In this document: piece after piece, positions 1-9,247 of the stretch | How the letters are laid out: the number at the start of each line of letters is the position of its first letter | Numbering within the stretch: position 1 is the stretch's first letter | DNA from: a bacterium | GTDB lineage: Bacteria; Patescibacteriota; Saccharimonadia; Saccharimonadales; UBA4665 | Reading direction: 5' to 3' | Assembly: GCA_021803105.1 (NCBI GenBank) | Contig: JAJZMC010000002.1 | Location: forward strand, 1 to 64,000 | DNA length: 64,000 bases | Translations under genes and position numbers: made by a program | The notes under the pieces: generated by a model | Database searches by the model: none | Told to the model about the DNA's origin: nothing | Seen by the model: the letters and a program-made list of their open reading frames with translations, nothing else

Positions 1-11
1 CTCAAAATTGG

Positions 12-85
12 TGCGGGTCAGGGGACTCTAACCCCTGGCCTCGTCCTTGGCAAGGACGCGCTCTAAACAACTGAGCTAGACCCGC
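12..85 (-). tRNA. tRNA-Gly(GCC)
   Basis: Read on the minus strand this folds as a full cloverleaf. The acceptor stem GCGGGTC pairs with GACCCGC, the D-arm starts GCTC, the anticodon loop TTGCCAA carries GCC, and the T-arm is AGGGG/CCCCT. Position 12 gives the discriminator A. The 3' CCA is not clearly encoded (the following bases read CCAATT after one extra C). It sits 5 bases from tRNA-Phe, so the two are probably co-transcribed. Confidence 0.95.
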
Positions 86-90
86 GATTG

Positions 91-166
91 TGGTGGCTCC
101 TCCCAGACTCGAACTGGGGACACAAGGCTCTTCAAGCCTCTGCTCTACCAACTGAGCTAAAGAGCC
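91..166 (-). tRNA. tRNA-Phe(GAA)
   Basis: Minus-strand cloverleaf with acceptor GGCTCTT/AGGAGCC, an anticodon stem GAGGC/GCCTT around the loop TTGAAGA (anticodon GAA), and a canonical TTCGAGT T-loop. The 3' CCA is encoded (91-93). It lies directly upstream of tRNA-Gly on the same strand. Confidence 0.95.
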
Positions 167-224
167 ATAACACAGTTATTTTATCTAGTATATCTAAAAA
201 ATTCAAATATTAAAAATCTATCGA

Positions 225-992
225 TTAACTATTTTCTTTGGCCATAAATTTTTTAACACTATCAACCGTATCCAAAAATTGACTAGGAAAAATTATAGTA
301 CTATTTTTTTCAACAGCAATATCACTTAATACCTGTAGATTACGTAACTGTAAAGCAATTGGATGAGCAGAAATAATATCAGCTGCTTCACCTAATTTAG
401 CAGCGCTTAATTGCTCTCCCTCGGCAGCAATAACTTTAGCCCTTTTTTCTCGTTCTGCTTCAGCCTGTTTAGCCATAGCTCGTTGTAATGTATCTGGCAA
501 CTGAATATCTTTTAATTCAACCATACTAACATATATACCCCATTTTTCAGTTGATACCTCAAGAATACTTTTAATTTTTTCATTTATAGAAGAAGTTTGA
601 CTCAAAACTTCGTCTAACATACTTTGACCGACTACGTTCCTGACTGTTGTTTGTGCAATCTGATAAATTGCAGATGCTACATTTTCTATTTCAACAATAG
701 CTTTAGTTGGATCAATTACCTGATAATAAGCTACGGCTGCTACATCAATCGATACATTATCACTAGTAATAATCTTTTGAGACTCAACCGGTAATGTCAC
801 TGTTCGAAGGCTAATTTTTTTTAATTGATCGATTAACGGAATAATAACTCTGAGACCTGGCTCTTTATTTTTATTTCGAACTTTTCCTAACCTAAAGACA
901 ACCCCTTTTTCGTACTGATTAATTATACGAACACCTTTTATAATTATTACTACAACTATTATTAAAATTATAACTATTAATAATATTGACAT
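225..992 (-). CDS. Stomatin/slipin-like SPFH membrane protein
   Basis: A 255-residue member of the SPFH (band 7, stomatin) family. These are membrane-anchored scaffolds that oligomerise at the inner face of the membrane. Residues 3-19 are an almost pure Ile/Val/Leu anchor. The SPFH domain follows, with the stomatin-type opening [16 protein letters not shown] and, near residues 172-190, the diagnostic segment [18 protein letters not shown] that ends the coiled-coil part. Length is normal for bacterial slipins. The usual NfeD partner and FtsH/HflC proteases are not adjacent; the neighbours are tRNA genes. The family is clear, but the cellular role cannot be told from sequence. Confidence 0.9.
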   Translation of the reverse strand: MSILLIVIILIIVVVIIIKGVRIINQYEKGVVFRLGKVRNKNKEPGLRVIIPLIDQLKKISLRTVTLPVESQKIITSDNVSIDVAAVAYYQVIDPTKAIVEIENVASAIYQIAQTTVRNVVGQSMLDEVLSQTSSINEKIKSILEVSTEKWGIYVSMVELKDIQLPDTLQRAMAKQAEAEREKRAKVIAAEGEQLSAAKLGEAADIISAHPIALQLRNLQVLSDIAVEKNSTIIFPSQFLDTVDSVKKFMAKENS

Positions 993-1014
993 ATTGTTCT
1001 TTCAATTATTATGT

Positions 1015-1091
1015 TGGTGGGTGATAAGGGACTTGAACCCCTGACCCTCTCGGTGTAAACGAGATGCTCTAGCCAACTGAGCTAATCACCC
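1015..1091 (-). tRNA. tRNA-Val(TAC)
   Basis: Minus-strand cloverleaf: acceptor GGGTGAT/ATCACCC, anticodon stem TCTCG/CGAGA with loop TTTACAC (anticodon TAC), T-loop TTCAAGT and an encoded CCA (1015-1017). It lies 23 bases upstream of the slipin start codon, on the same strand. Confidence 0.95.
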
Positions 1092-1170
1092 CTATAAAAC
1101 GTTACTAGTATAACACATAAATATTTTAGGTTAAAACACAGTATTATAGCTATAAATTATATATATAATT

Positions 1171-1179
1171 TGTTATGAT
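1171..1179 (+). promoter_or_regulatory. Extended -10 promoter element for tRNA-Leu
   Basis: TGTTATGAT fits the extended -10 pattern TGnTATAAT with one mismatch and ends 13 bases before the tRNA-Leu 5' end. No good -35 is visible, as expected for extended -10 promoters. This is read by eye and not tested. Confidence 0.4.
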
Positions 1180-1192
1180 TAACGAATATCAA

Positions 1193-1276
1193 GCGCGAGT
1201 GGTGGAATGGTAGACACACTTGTCTGAGGGGCAAGCGCCGAAAGGTGTGGAGGTTCAAATCCTCTCTCGCGCACCA
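1193..1276 (+). tRNA. tRNA-Leu(GAG)
   Basis: The only plus-strand tRNA in the window. Acceptor GCGCGAG/CTCGCGC, anticodon stem CTTGT/GCAAG with loop CTGAGGG (anticodon GAG), a long class II variable arm, T-loop TTCAAAT, discriminator A and encoded CCA (1274-1276). The last base abuts the stop codon of the convergent FAD dehydrogenase gene (1277), with no spacer. Confidence 0.95.
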
Positions 1277-2914
1277 TTAATTTCTTGGTAAATAATTATA
1301 TATATGATTTAATGAATAACCTTGTCGTAATATTTGTTTTAAATCCTCAATTGAAGTACCAAATTTTACACCTGGATTTAAAGTACCATAAGGATCAAAA
1401 ATAATTTTTACTTTTTCAAAAACAGTCATTAACTCTGTACTATACATTGAAGCTAAATAAGGTGCCCTAAGTCGTCCATCATTACCTTCACCGCTAATAC
1501 TGCCACCTAGGCTTAAAATTAAAGCATAATATTCATCCATTAATTTAAATATTTTTTGGCGATCACCGACTTGATTAACATCCAACCTAGGTTGTAAATG
1601 TACCATCCCAGATCCAATATGCCCCCATATAGCAGGCGTTAATTTAGTTCTCTCAAATATCTTATAAACCCCAACTAGTAATTCATTTACTTTAGAATAA
1701 GGAACTACGCCATCACCTATAACTGGTAATGCCTTACTAGTTCCATAATTATGAGATAATAAATAGCTAGAAATATCTCGTAATTTCCACATTTTTTGTT
1801 GATTGGCTAATTCATATTCAACACTAACATTGATAGAATTTTTTTCTAAAATTTTTTTAATTTTTTTGGTAGTTTTTTTAAGTATTCGATCACTTACAAT
1901 ATCAAGTTCGATAAATAAACAAAAAGCTGGAAACGGAGACTCAATTAATCCTTTAAAAACACTACTATTGATTGAATAAGCTTCTCGAAGTAAATTGCCA
2001 TCAATAATTTCGATAGCACTCGGCAATTCACTTAATTGATTTAACTCATTAACTATTGATTGAATTTGATCTATGTTATCACAAGTTGCCATCAATAAAT
2101 TGGTCTCAGGATTATAATTTTCAGTAGAAAGTGTGATTTCTGAAATAATTCCTAATGTACCTTGACTACCAACAAATAACGGTGTCAAATCAAATGAACC
2201 ATCCTTACGTTTAATATCCATTAAATCAAAGCCTGCATTATTTTTTATAATATTAAGTTTTGACTGGTTTATAATACTAATTTCTTCTTCTATTAAAGTA
2301 TCAATTTGGCGATAAATCTCACCTTCAAAAGTTGTTAAGCCTAATTTTTTGTTTAGTTCCTTTTTATTAATTCTAGCAGTTTCAATTACTTCACCATTAG
2401 CTAAAATAACCCTTAGTCCTTGAATATATCCTCTAAGCTCACCATATTTAATTAAATCACTACCACTAGAATTATTAGCTACTGCACCACCTAAAGTAGA
2501 ATATTCACCAGAAGACGGCATAGATGGTAAAAAACGACCATGTGTATGAAGTGTTTCTTGTAGTTTACTAAAATTAATACCTGGTTCGATTATTGCTAAA
2601 CCTGATTTTGAATCAAATTCTAAAATTTTATTCATATGAGCGCTAAAAACTAAAATAATTCCATTACCAATTGCTGCTCCAGTTTGATCAGTTCCGGCAC
2701 CTCTAGCAGTTATAGGTATTACTCTTCCTCTTTCAGCTAACTGCCAAGTAAATCTAGCTGTTTTTCTAATATCACTTTCATTTCGCGGATAAACAATCAT
2801 TGAAGGTTGAATTGTAAAAATACTATTATCAGTTGAAAAATAATTTTTAGCATCAACTGAAGTCATAACTTCACCCAATAAATGTTCTTGTAAATAGTTT
2901 GCAACTTTGCTCAT
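1277..2914 (-). CDS. FAD-linked oxidase/dehydrogenase (GlcD / D-lactate dehydrogenase family)
   Basis: Belongs to the VAO-type flavoproteins that oxidise 2-hydroxyacids such as glycolate or D-lactate. The FAD-binding half has ARGAGTDQTGAA near residues 70-80 and GGAVANNSSGSD near residues 145-156. The C-terminal FAD-oxidase half carries WGHIGSGMVHLQPRLD and SGEGNDGRL, the counterpart of the usual SGEHGDGRL. No GlcF-type iron-sulfur partner is nearby. I place the start at the ATG at 2914 because AAGG lies at good spacing before it. An ATG four codons upstream (2926) is possible but touches the inverted repeat. The substrate is not determined. Confidence 0.85.
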   Translation of the reverse strand: MSKVANYLQEHLLGEVMTSVDAKNYFSTDNSIFTIQPSMIVYPRNESDIRKTARFTWQLAERGRVIPITARGAGTDQTGAAIGNGIILVFSAHMNKILEFDSKSGLAIIEPGINFSKLQETLHTHGRFLPSMPSSGEYSTLGGAVANNSSGSDLIKYGELRGYIQGLRVILANGEVIETARINKKELNKKLGLTTFEGEIYRQIDTLIEEEISIINQSKLNIIKNNAGFDLMDIKRKDGSFDLTPLFVGSQGTLGIISEITLSTENYNPETNLLMATCDNIDQIQSIVNELNQLSELPSAIEIIDGNLLREAYSINSSVFKGLIESPFPAFCLFIELDIVSDRILKKTTKKIKKILEKNSINVSVEYELANQQKMWKLRDISSYLLSHNYGTSKALPVIGDGVVPYSKVNELLVGVYKIFERTKLTPAIWGHIGSGMVHLQPRLDVNQVGDRQKIFKLMDEYYALILSLGGSISGEGNDGRLRAPYLASMYSTELMTVFEKVKIIFDPYGTLNPGVKFGTSIEDLKQILRQGYSLNHIYNYLPRN

Positions 2915-2926
2915 ACTAACCTTCAT

Positions 2927-2959
2927 TTAAGTTATGTTAAAAATAATAACATAACTTAA
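2927..2959. promoter_or_regulatory. Perfect 13-bp inverted repeat before the FAD dehydrogenase
   Basis: TTAAGTTATGTTA (2927-2939), a 7-base spacer, then its exact complement TAACATAACTTAA (2947-2959). It sits directly against the start region of the dehydrogenase gene. It could be a repressor operator or an mRNA hairpin controlling the start site. It is not a terminator, as it has no T-tract and lies at the 5' end of the gene. Confidence 0.5.
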
Positions 2960-3054
2960 CATAGTACGTCAGCTTCTTTAGAAATAATTCTAAAAAGCTC
3001 TAAATCTTACATTTTAGATACCATAAACAAATATTAATAAATTATACCAATACT

Positions 3055-3948
3055 TTAAGATTGATATGTTATATTTTTATACTGAGTCTCACCAAGAAAA
3101 TATTTCATCGTTTTATCAGTAAGTTGTCCTATTAAATCATTTCCCTCTAAAATTTTAGTTTTTAATAAACTTACTCCATCAATATCTTGGCTAAAAACAA
3201 TATCTCGCCAATTTCGATCATCAATGTAAAAATTAGTTCCAAGAGCTCTAGTTAATTTAAAAGATGAATCTAATTGATAACCAGTATTTTTTAAAAATTT
3301 TGTAATATTAACTACTATTAAATTTCTAATTTTTTTAGAAATTTCAGGAGCAATACTACCAAATAATATAATCGGCTCAGGTGGTATCAGAACAGTTGGC
3401 TTATATACTAAAATACTTCTCGTATCAACATTATGATTTTGATTATCAAAACGTCCACGAACCTCATACCAATAACCAGGTAAAAATAATTCTGATGACC
3501 TCATTTTAATGGTTTGTCTATTTTCATTATCAATCACAGCTAAGGTATTACCTGAAGAACAGATTCCAATGTTATTAGAACTTTGTGGTAAATTCAAAAA
3601 TTCAATCATTGGCTTAAACAACGAATCATCCGAATTGATTATTTCGGCTACTTTAGCTTTTTGATAATAAGCTTGCCCAGATTCAATATGAATAAAACCT
3701 GGTGTAGGATTCTGATTGTTTGCTTGATTTTTTTTGGGATTTACCAAAATATCACCATCTAATATCTTGCTAACACTATCCTGTTCGTTTAATGATAAAA
3801 GCAATCTTTCAAATATCATCAAATTTTCGTCTGATTCTGGAGTTACTAAATTTTGATAAGAATCAGAAACAGTAAGCAATCTTAAAAAATCAGCTTCGAT
3901 AAGTTTTTGATTATTATTTTCATTTACAGAAAGTTGATTCTCAAACAT
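3055..3948 (-). CDS. Conserved-style hypothetical protein, 297 aa
   Basis: Not recognised. The protein is soluble, with no signal peptide or membrane segment, and rich in Asn and charged residues. An aromatic stretch near residues 155-170 contains GYWYEVRGRFD. The C-terminal third has mixed hydrophobic and basic helices. It stands alone between the dehydrogenase and a solute-binding protein, with about 100 bases of AT-rich upstream DNA that hold two TATAAT-like boxes and a doubled 11-bp motif. Whether it is lineage-specific could not be checked. Confidence 0.6.
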   Translation of the reverse strand: MFENQLSVNENNNQKLIEADFLRLLTVSDSYQNLVTPESDENLMIFERLLLSLNEQDSVSKILDGDILVNPKKNQANNQNPTPGFIHIESGQAYYQKAKVAEIINSDDSLFKPMIEFLNLPQSSNNIGICSSGNTLAVIDNENRQTIKMRSSELFLPGYWYEVRGRFDNQNHNVDTRSILVYKPTVLIPPEPIILFGSIAPEISKKIRNLIVVNITKFLKNTGYQLDSSFKLTRALGTNFYIDDRNWRDIVFSQDIDGVSLLKTKILEGNDLIGQLTDKTMKYFLGETQYKNITYQS

Positions 3949-3997
3949 ATTAATACTACTTTTTAAAATTTAAAGTATTATTATTATACAATATTAT

Positions 3998-4019
3998 ACA
4001 GTATATGTACAGTATATGT
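3998..4019. repeat. 11-bp direct repeat, two tandem copies
   Basis: ACAGTATATGT occurs twice back to back, 50-70 bases upstream of the minus-strand hypothetical gene that starts at 3948. TATAAT-like sequences lie between the repeat and the gene. It may be a paired protein-binding site, or simple AT-rich sequence. Confidence 0.35.
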
Positions 4020-4045
4020 AATAATCAGCTTACTTAAGTACACAA

Positions 4046-5818
4046 TTATTCGGTTTGTCTTTGACTGTTAATTTCCCAATGTATCAAATTAGAAAAAATA
4101 TCCGTATTAGTATTTATAACGTGTTCCTCTAATCCATTGATTTCACCATGAGAAATAAGTGATAAATCAGGTTGATATAATCCAATTGCAGGAGCTTGTT
4201 GTTGCCAAACTTTTAAAAATGGTTGATACTTTATCACTCGTAATGCCGGATTAAGTCTAGTTCTACCAGATTCCAATGCTTCATCAGCGACTGAATTTTT
4301 AAATTCTGAAAAATTTAAACTATTAGTTAATTGTGGATTAGCCTGAGAACTATCCCAGTATATAAAAACGTCTGGATCAATACCAATAGATATACTATTA
4401 ATTAAAGCTTGGTATTGATGATATTCTATACTTATATTAAAATCGCTAGAATTTTCTAAATTAACACTTAATTTAACACCAACTTTATGCCATTGCTGTT
4501 TTAAAGTATTAGCTATCATAGCATAATCAGATGTATCTAAAGCCGTAATACTAAGTTGTAATAGTTGATTATTTTTATAACGATAACCGTTTTTATTAAG
4601 TAACCACCCATCACTTTGCAATAAATTATTTGCCTGAGCTAAATTAAACCCAAATTGTTTATAAAGAGGATTATAAGCTAATTGACCAACTAATAATGGT
4701 TCAAATACTTGGTGAGTTGCATAACCTAATTTATTAATTATTTTTGGTACATTAGTTGCCATTACTAATGCTTGTCTAAGCTGTTGGTCTGCTAGTACTC
4801 CAGCACTAGTTTTAAAAAAAACATAAGTTCCAGCCGTAAAAAGAAAATGATAATCATAAATATTCTTTAATGATTTAATACTATTATTTGGCAAACCGAC
4901 AGCCGAAAAAACCTTATTAGACAAAAAAGCTTGCTTTAATAATTTAATAGTCGGATAACTTTTAATATTAAATTGATTTAACAGAACTCGACCACCAAAA
5001 TATTTATTATTCGGTAATAACTGTATTTCACTTTCAGCAGTTTTAGGATTAATACCAGTAACTACAATACCATGCCATAAAAAAGGCCCCGAGCCAATTG
5101 GATTATTCGTATTAAATAGAGCCGATCTCATATCTATCGGGGGAACTGAACCCAATATATGCTGAGGTACAATTCCATTTGTCAGAGAATATATAAACGA
5201 CGCCAGAACATCAGGTAATTTAAATATAACTATTCTGGGTCCATCTGTACTAACCTTAATCCCCTGAAAACTCGATTGCAAAGGAGATTGAGTATCAGGA
5301 TTCTCAATTAAATTATAAGTAAAGACTATATCTTTAGACGTCAAGGGCTGACCATCTTGCCAAAATAAATTTGGTTTTAATTTAATTGTATAAACCCTAC
5401 CAGTAGAATTAATCGAATAACTACTAGCTAGCTCACCAACTAGCTTATTTTGATTATTATAAGTAAACAAACTAGAAAATAATAAGTGAGAAACAGTACT
5501 ATCGACAGACGACGTTGCATAAATTGGATTAGCATTTGTAAATGTTCCAACAATACCTTCACTAAAAACACCACCAGGTATAAATTTATTAACTTGAAAA
5601 TAATTACTAAGCATAAAATTTTGTGCTAATAAAACAAAAAATAAAAGTACTACTAATAGCACCCACGAGATAATAAATCTTTTCGATCTGTTAAGACTAG
5701 CATAACGTCTAAAAACATTCTCTTCTATAGCATTATTAATACTATTGAAAAAAATTGTTATTTTTTTTAGTTGTCTTAAGAAAAAAAAGCTTGGTGAAAT
5801 TTTTCGATGCCAATTCAT
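4046..5818 (-). CDS. Membrane-anchored family 5 solute-binding protein (peptide transport type)
   Basis: 590 residues. Family 5 extracellular solute-binding proteins capture oligopeptides or nickel for ABC importers. A cytoplasmic basic N-terminus of about 48 residues precedes one transmembrane segment (about 49-70). The binding domain follows, with NANPIYATSSVDSTV, then LKPNLFWQDGQPLTSKDIVFTYN, the family hallmark around residues 150-165. There is no lipobox, so the protein is probably held by its helix rather than by lipid. No Opp/Dpp permease or ATPase genes are adjacent, so partners must be elsewhere or absent. It reads in the same direction as secG downstream. Confidence 0.85.
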   Translation of the reverse strand: MNWHRKISPSFFFLRQLKKITIFFNSINNAIEENVFRRYASLNRSKRFIISWVLLVVLLFFVLLAQNFMLSNYFQVNKFIPGGVFSEGIVGTFTNANPIYATSSVDSTVSHLLFSSLFTYNNQNKLVGELASSYSINSTGRVYTIKLKPNLFWQDGQPLTSKDIVFTYNLIENPDTQSPLQSSFQGIKVSTDGPRIVIFKLPDVLASFIYSLTNGIVPQHILGSVPPIDMRSALFNTNNPIGSGPFLWHGIVVTGINPKTAESEIQLLPNNKYFGGRVLLNQFNIKSYPTIKLLKQAFLSNKVFSAVGLPNNSIKSLKNIYDYHFLFTAGTYVFFKTSAGVLADQQLRQALVMATNVPKIINKLGYATHQVFEPLLVGQLAYNPLYKQFGFNLAQANNLLQSDGWLLNKNGYRYKNNQLLQLSITALDTSDYAMIANTLKQQWHKVGVKLSVNLENSSDFNISIEYHQYQALINSISIGIDPDVFIYWDSSQANPQLTNSLNFSEFKNSVADEALESGRTRLNPALRVIKYQPFLKVWQQQAPAIGLYQPDLSLISHGEINGLEEHVINTNTDIFSNLIHWEINSQRQTE

Positions 5819-5831
5819 GGCTATTTTAAGC

Positions 5832-6050
5832 CTATTTTTTTATAATAACACTTAAAATTAATGAAAAACAAAAGACTAAACCAGTTATTATTGTTAACTG
5901 AAAAATTGTTTTGTCAGTACCACGTCTAGTAGTATTAACTTCTCCTGCCCCTCCCAGACCAGCACCCAAAGATGCTCCTCTAGTCTGAACTAAAATCAAT
6001 AAAGTTAAAAATAAACTACTAAAAATTGTTAAATAATTATATATGCTCAT
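5832..6050 (-). CDS. secG: Preprotein translocase subunit SecG
   Basis: 72 residues from the ATG at 6050. SecG is the small accessory subunit of the SecYEG channel. It has two transmembrane helices flanking the conserved loop TRGASLGAGLGGAGEV, which is the family signature. A longer reading from 6128 would add 26 Cys/Arg-rich residues with no family match, so I reject it. The ATG at 6048-6050 overlaps the stop codon of the upstream membrane gene as ATGA, suggesting translational coupling. Confidence 0.9.
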   Translation of the reverse strand: MSIYNYLTIFSSLFLTLLILVQTRGASLGAGLGGAGEVNTTRRGTDKTIFQLTIITGLVFCFSLILSVIIKK

Positions 6051-6415
6051 GAATATCTTTCTTCTAAAATAGTACTCACTAAATAGTTTAACAGACCAAT
6101 AACAATACCGGCAAATATTGCCACCCAAAAGTTATTAATATGTAACGGTGGATAGAGTTTAGAGGCTAAATATACAGTAACACCATTAATAATAATCATA
6201 AATAACCCAAGAGAAAACAAAATAGCAGGCAATGACAAAATTATAAGAATAGGTTTAATTACAATATTAATAACTGCCAGTATTAAACCCCCAATTATAA
6301 TATCTACCAAATAGTTCCTGTCACCCAAAGATAAATTTAAAAATCTAGTCACAAGTTCTAATCCTAAACTAGTTACAAACCACCTTATAAGTAAACGAAT
6401 TAATTGTTTTTTCAT
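6047..6415 (-). CDS. Four-helix membrane protein, phage holin superfamily IV type
   Basis: 122 residues, almost entirely hydrophobic, with four predicted transmembrane segments (about 8-26, 36-56, 60-80 and 95-113). The pattern DIIIGGLILAVINIVIKPI resembles the widespread PF04020 family, named from mycobacteriophage holins but found as an ordinary chromosomal protein in many bacteria. Its function is unknown. It ends inside the secG start codon (ATGA overlap), so the two are translated together. Confidence 0.75.
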   Translation of the reverse strand: MKKQLIRLLIRWFVTSLGLELVTRFLNLSLGDRNYLVDIIIGGLILAVINIVIKPILIILSLPAILFSLGLFMIIINGVTVYLASKLYPPLHINNFWVAIFAGIVIGLLNYLVSTILEERYS

Positions 6416-6449
6416 ATAATCTTATTGTTTTGAAATTAGTACCATTATA

Positions 6450-7676
6450 TCAGTTTAATATTCTTGGCAAACTAGATAATAATATATTGCCTTTTTTGGT
6501 TATTAAAATATCATCTTCAATTCTAACACCAATTGATTTATTTTGAAGATAAATTCCTGGTTCTACCGTTAAAATCATACCTGGTTTTAATGGTTCATTA
6601 TAATGACCAACATCATGTACCTCTAATCCTAAAAAATGACTACTAGAATGAGGGTATATTTTTCTAATCTCTGAAATACTTTTATTTTTAATCAAATTAA
6701 GTGCTAATAATTCGTCACCAATTAAAGATTCTATCTGTTGTTCACAATCTTTCAAAAAAACACCTGGTTTTAAAATGTTCATCGCCTGAGTATGTACTTT
6801 TTTAACTGCTTCAAAAATTTTTTCTTGAAATTTAGAACTACTATTAGATAAACTATACGTCCTCGTGATATCAGCAGCATAATTTTGATACTCTGCTCCA
6901 ATATCTATCGTCACTAAATTACTTTTTCTTAATACACCACTATTTTCTCTGTTATGTAATACACAAGCGTTTTTACCACTGGCAATAATCGGATCAAAAG
7001 CATGCTCTACGTTATAATTAAATTTAAAAAAATGATCAATATCAGCTTCTATTTGATATTCAAATTTATAATCATATAATTTATTTTTCACATACATGAC
7101 TGCTTCTTCTGTGATTGCAATAGCTTTTTTAATTGCTTTAATTTCAACCGGTTGTTTAATTTGTCTTAAAGTAATTAAATATTGACTAATATCTACTAAC
7201 TCAACTTTTGAATTATTATTTTTAATTTTTTCAACTAAATTACTAGGTCCTGGATTAGTCCAAAAACCAAATGTTTCTAAATATTTGTCAGTTTTATTAA
7301 TAATTCCTAAACTTCCATACTTTTTAATCTTCTGATTTATTAAAATAAAACCATCCGAATAATCAAGAACTTTAACAATACCAGATGTTCGACTTAGTTG
7401 ATCTGGAGAATTAATCCCATCAAAAATAACTTGATAATGACTTTTATTAGGCATTATTAAATATTCTTCATCATTATCTATAACTAAAATTGCATCTGGT
7501 TCATTAATACCAGTTAAATACCAAAAATTTCGATCTTGTGAGAAAAAATAACTACTATCATTATTCCTTTGCACTAGCGTGTTAGCTCCAACAATAATTA
7601 ACGAACATTTTTGACATAACTCTTTTAAAGCTCGTCGATTATTAATAAAAAAACTTGGATTAAATAAAGATTGCAT
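6450..7676 (-). CDS. pepP: Xaa-Pro aminopeptidase
   Basis: 408 residues. Metallopeptidase of family M24B that removes an N-terminal residue preceding proline. An aminopeptidase P N-terminal domain (about 1-140) precedes the pita-bread catalytic domain (about 175-400). The five metal ligands are visible: Asp258 and Asp269 in IDIGAEYQNYAADITRTY, His347 in SSHFLGLEVHD, Glu372 in TVEPGIYL, and Glu387 in VRIEDD. Length is close to E. coli PepP. In a host-dependent lineage it would help use imported peptides, which fits the peptide-type binding protein two genes away; that link is inference. Confidence 0.93.
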   Translation of the reverse strand: MQSLFNPSFFINNRRALKELCQKCSLIIVGANTLVQRNNDSSYFFSQDRNFWYLTGINEPDAILVIDNDEEYLIMPNKSHYQVIFDGINSPDQLSRTSGIVKVLDYSDGFILINQKIKKYGSLGIINKTDKYLETFGFWTNPGPSNLVEKIKNNNSKVELVDISQYLITLRQIKQPVEIKAIKKAIAITEEAVMYVKNKLYDYKFEYQIEADIDHFFKFNYNVEHAFDPIIASGKNACVLHNRENSGVLRKSNLVTIDIGAEYQNYAADITRTYSLSNSSSKFQEKIFEAVKKVHTQAMNILKPGVFLKDCEQQIESLIGDELLALNLIKNKSISEIRKIYPHSSSHFLGLEVHDVGHYNEPLKPGMILTVEPGIYLQNKSIGVRIEDDILITKKGNILLSSLPRILN

Positions 7677-7698
7677 AATTAAACAAGTATAGCAAATC

Positions 7699-9216
7699 TC
7701 AAGTAATATTATTTTTTAAATATTTTTTGATTTTAATTGCTTTAGATTTTCCTATAATAGCTGCAATTCTTTGAATATCAGTTAAATCTAATCTATCAAT
7801 TGGACCAATCTCTTTTAAAATCTTCAAACGAGTTTTATCACCAATTCCCGGTATATCATCTAGCACAGATTTTAAAGAATTTTTCCGTTTTAGGTTAGTA
7901 TGATAATTCACTGCGAAACGATGACTTTCATCTCTAACTCTTTGTAATATTTTTAACAAAGAATTATCGTGCGGTATATTTATTAATAAAAAATTATCTG
8001 ATTTTTGAACAGTTCCATTAATTTTTTGTAAAAATTTATAATCAATATTCACTAAACTAGCCAAATCACCATCTCTTCTAATAGTTTGCACTACTATTTG
8101 TTCTGACCTTTTAGCTAAACCAATAAATGGTACATTTTTAACCCTTGATTTATTCCTAGCGGCTATTGCAGCATCCAGTTGTCCTTTTCCGCCGTCAATT
8201 AAAACTAAGTTCGGTAATCCCCAATTGTTAATATTTTTTGAACTAAAACGTCTTAAAATTATATCGTTCATATTAGCAAAATCATTATTTTGATCAATTG
8301 TAGTCTTAAACTTACGATAAGACATTTTATCACTAACACCATTTTTAAAAACTACCATACTGGCCACAACATTAGTTCCTTGCATATGAGAAATATCATA
8401 ACCTTCAATGATTTTTAAATAATTCTTTAATCCTAATATTTTCTTTAAGTTCATTAGCGAATCATCTTCTTTTAAATTATTATCATTATTAAAATTAAGC
8501 TTAACTCGATTATTTAAATTTTTTAAAGCGGTTAATTGATTGCGGTAATGTGCGGCTTCTTCATATTTTTGTTCTTTAGCCAAGTTATACATATTTTCTG
8601 CAATTTCTTGTTCAATTTTTTTTTGTTTACCCTCAATAACAGCAATAAGTTTTCTCAAATTAGCCCGATAATCTTTTAAACTGGTTTTATGTTCTTCAAG
8701 ACCAGGATCAAGTCCTAAAAAATAATCCAAACTAACTTTTTTAGAAGACGATTTCCTAATTGAATAAGGAAAAATACGTCTTAAATATCTTAATGCTAAA
8801 CTTATTTGTGAAACATTAATATAGGGTCCAAAATATTTAGCATTATCATCAAAGGGATAACGAGTCATAGTAACCGTTGGATGAAAACTATAATAATCAA
8901 TCCTAATATAACTAACTGATTTATCATCTCTTAACAAAATATTAAAACGAGGAAGATACCGTTTTATCATCTCAGCTTCTAAAAACAATGCCTCTAATTC
9001 ATTATCAGTAGTCATCCATTTCAAATCTGCTATCTCGCGTACTAAAGCCTCTGTTTTAAGGTCTTTGGGTCGATTATGTTGAAAATATTGTTTAACTCTA
9101 TTACGTAACTTAAGAGCTTTACCAACATAGATAACATTACCGACTGAATCAAAATAAAAATAAACACCCGGACTAAGTGGTAATTGGCTGATCTTCTGCT
9201 CTAACTTTGCATTCAT
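7699..9216 (-). CDS. uvrC: Excinuclease ABC subunit C
   Basis: 505 residues, about 100 shorter than E. coli UvrC but with all the main parts. The GIY-YIG nuclease is at 10-90 (LSPGVYFYFDSVGNVIYVGKA). A UVR motif near 200-235 (EQKYEEAAHYRNQL) binds UvrB. The RNase H-like nuclease follows (YDISHMQGTNVVASMVVF ... VLIDGGKGQLDAA), then a C-terminal helix-hairpin-helix pair (DDIPGIGDKTRLKIL). UvrC makes the two incisions around damaged DNA. uvrA lies at 13-15.8 kb; uvrB is not in the window. Confidence 0.95.
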   Translation of the reverse strand: MNAKLEQKISQLPLSPGVYFYFDSVGNVIYVGKALKLRNRVKQYFQHNRPKDLKTEALVREIADLKWMTTDNELEALFLEAEMIKRYLPRFNILLRDDKSVSYIRIDYYSFHPTVTMTRYPFDDNAKYFGPYINVSQISLALRYLRRIFPYSIRKSSSKKVSLDYFLGLDPGLEEHKTSLKDYRANLRKLIAVIEGKQKKIEQEIAENMYNLAKEQKYEEAAHYRNQLTALKNLNNRVKLNFNNDNNLKEDDSLMNLKKILGLKNYLKIIEGYDISHMQGTNVVASMVVFKNGVSDKMSYRKFKTTIDQNNDFANMNDIILRRFSSKNINNWGLPNLVLIDGGKGQLDAAIAARNKSRVKNVPFIGLAKRSEQIVVQTIRRDGDLASLVNIDYKFLQKINGTVQKSDNFLLINIPHDNSLLKILQRVRDESHRFAVNYHTNLKRKNSLKSVLDDIPGIGDKTRLKILKEIGPIDRLDLTDIQRIAAIIGKSKAIKIKKYLKNNIT

Positions 9217-9247
9217 ATTTTCTTAAATCTTACTTCAAACAATCAGT

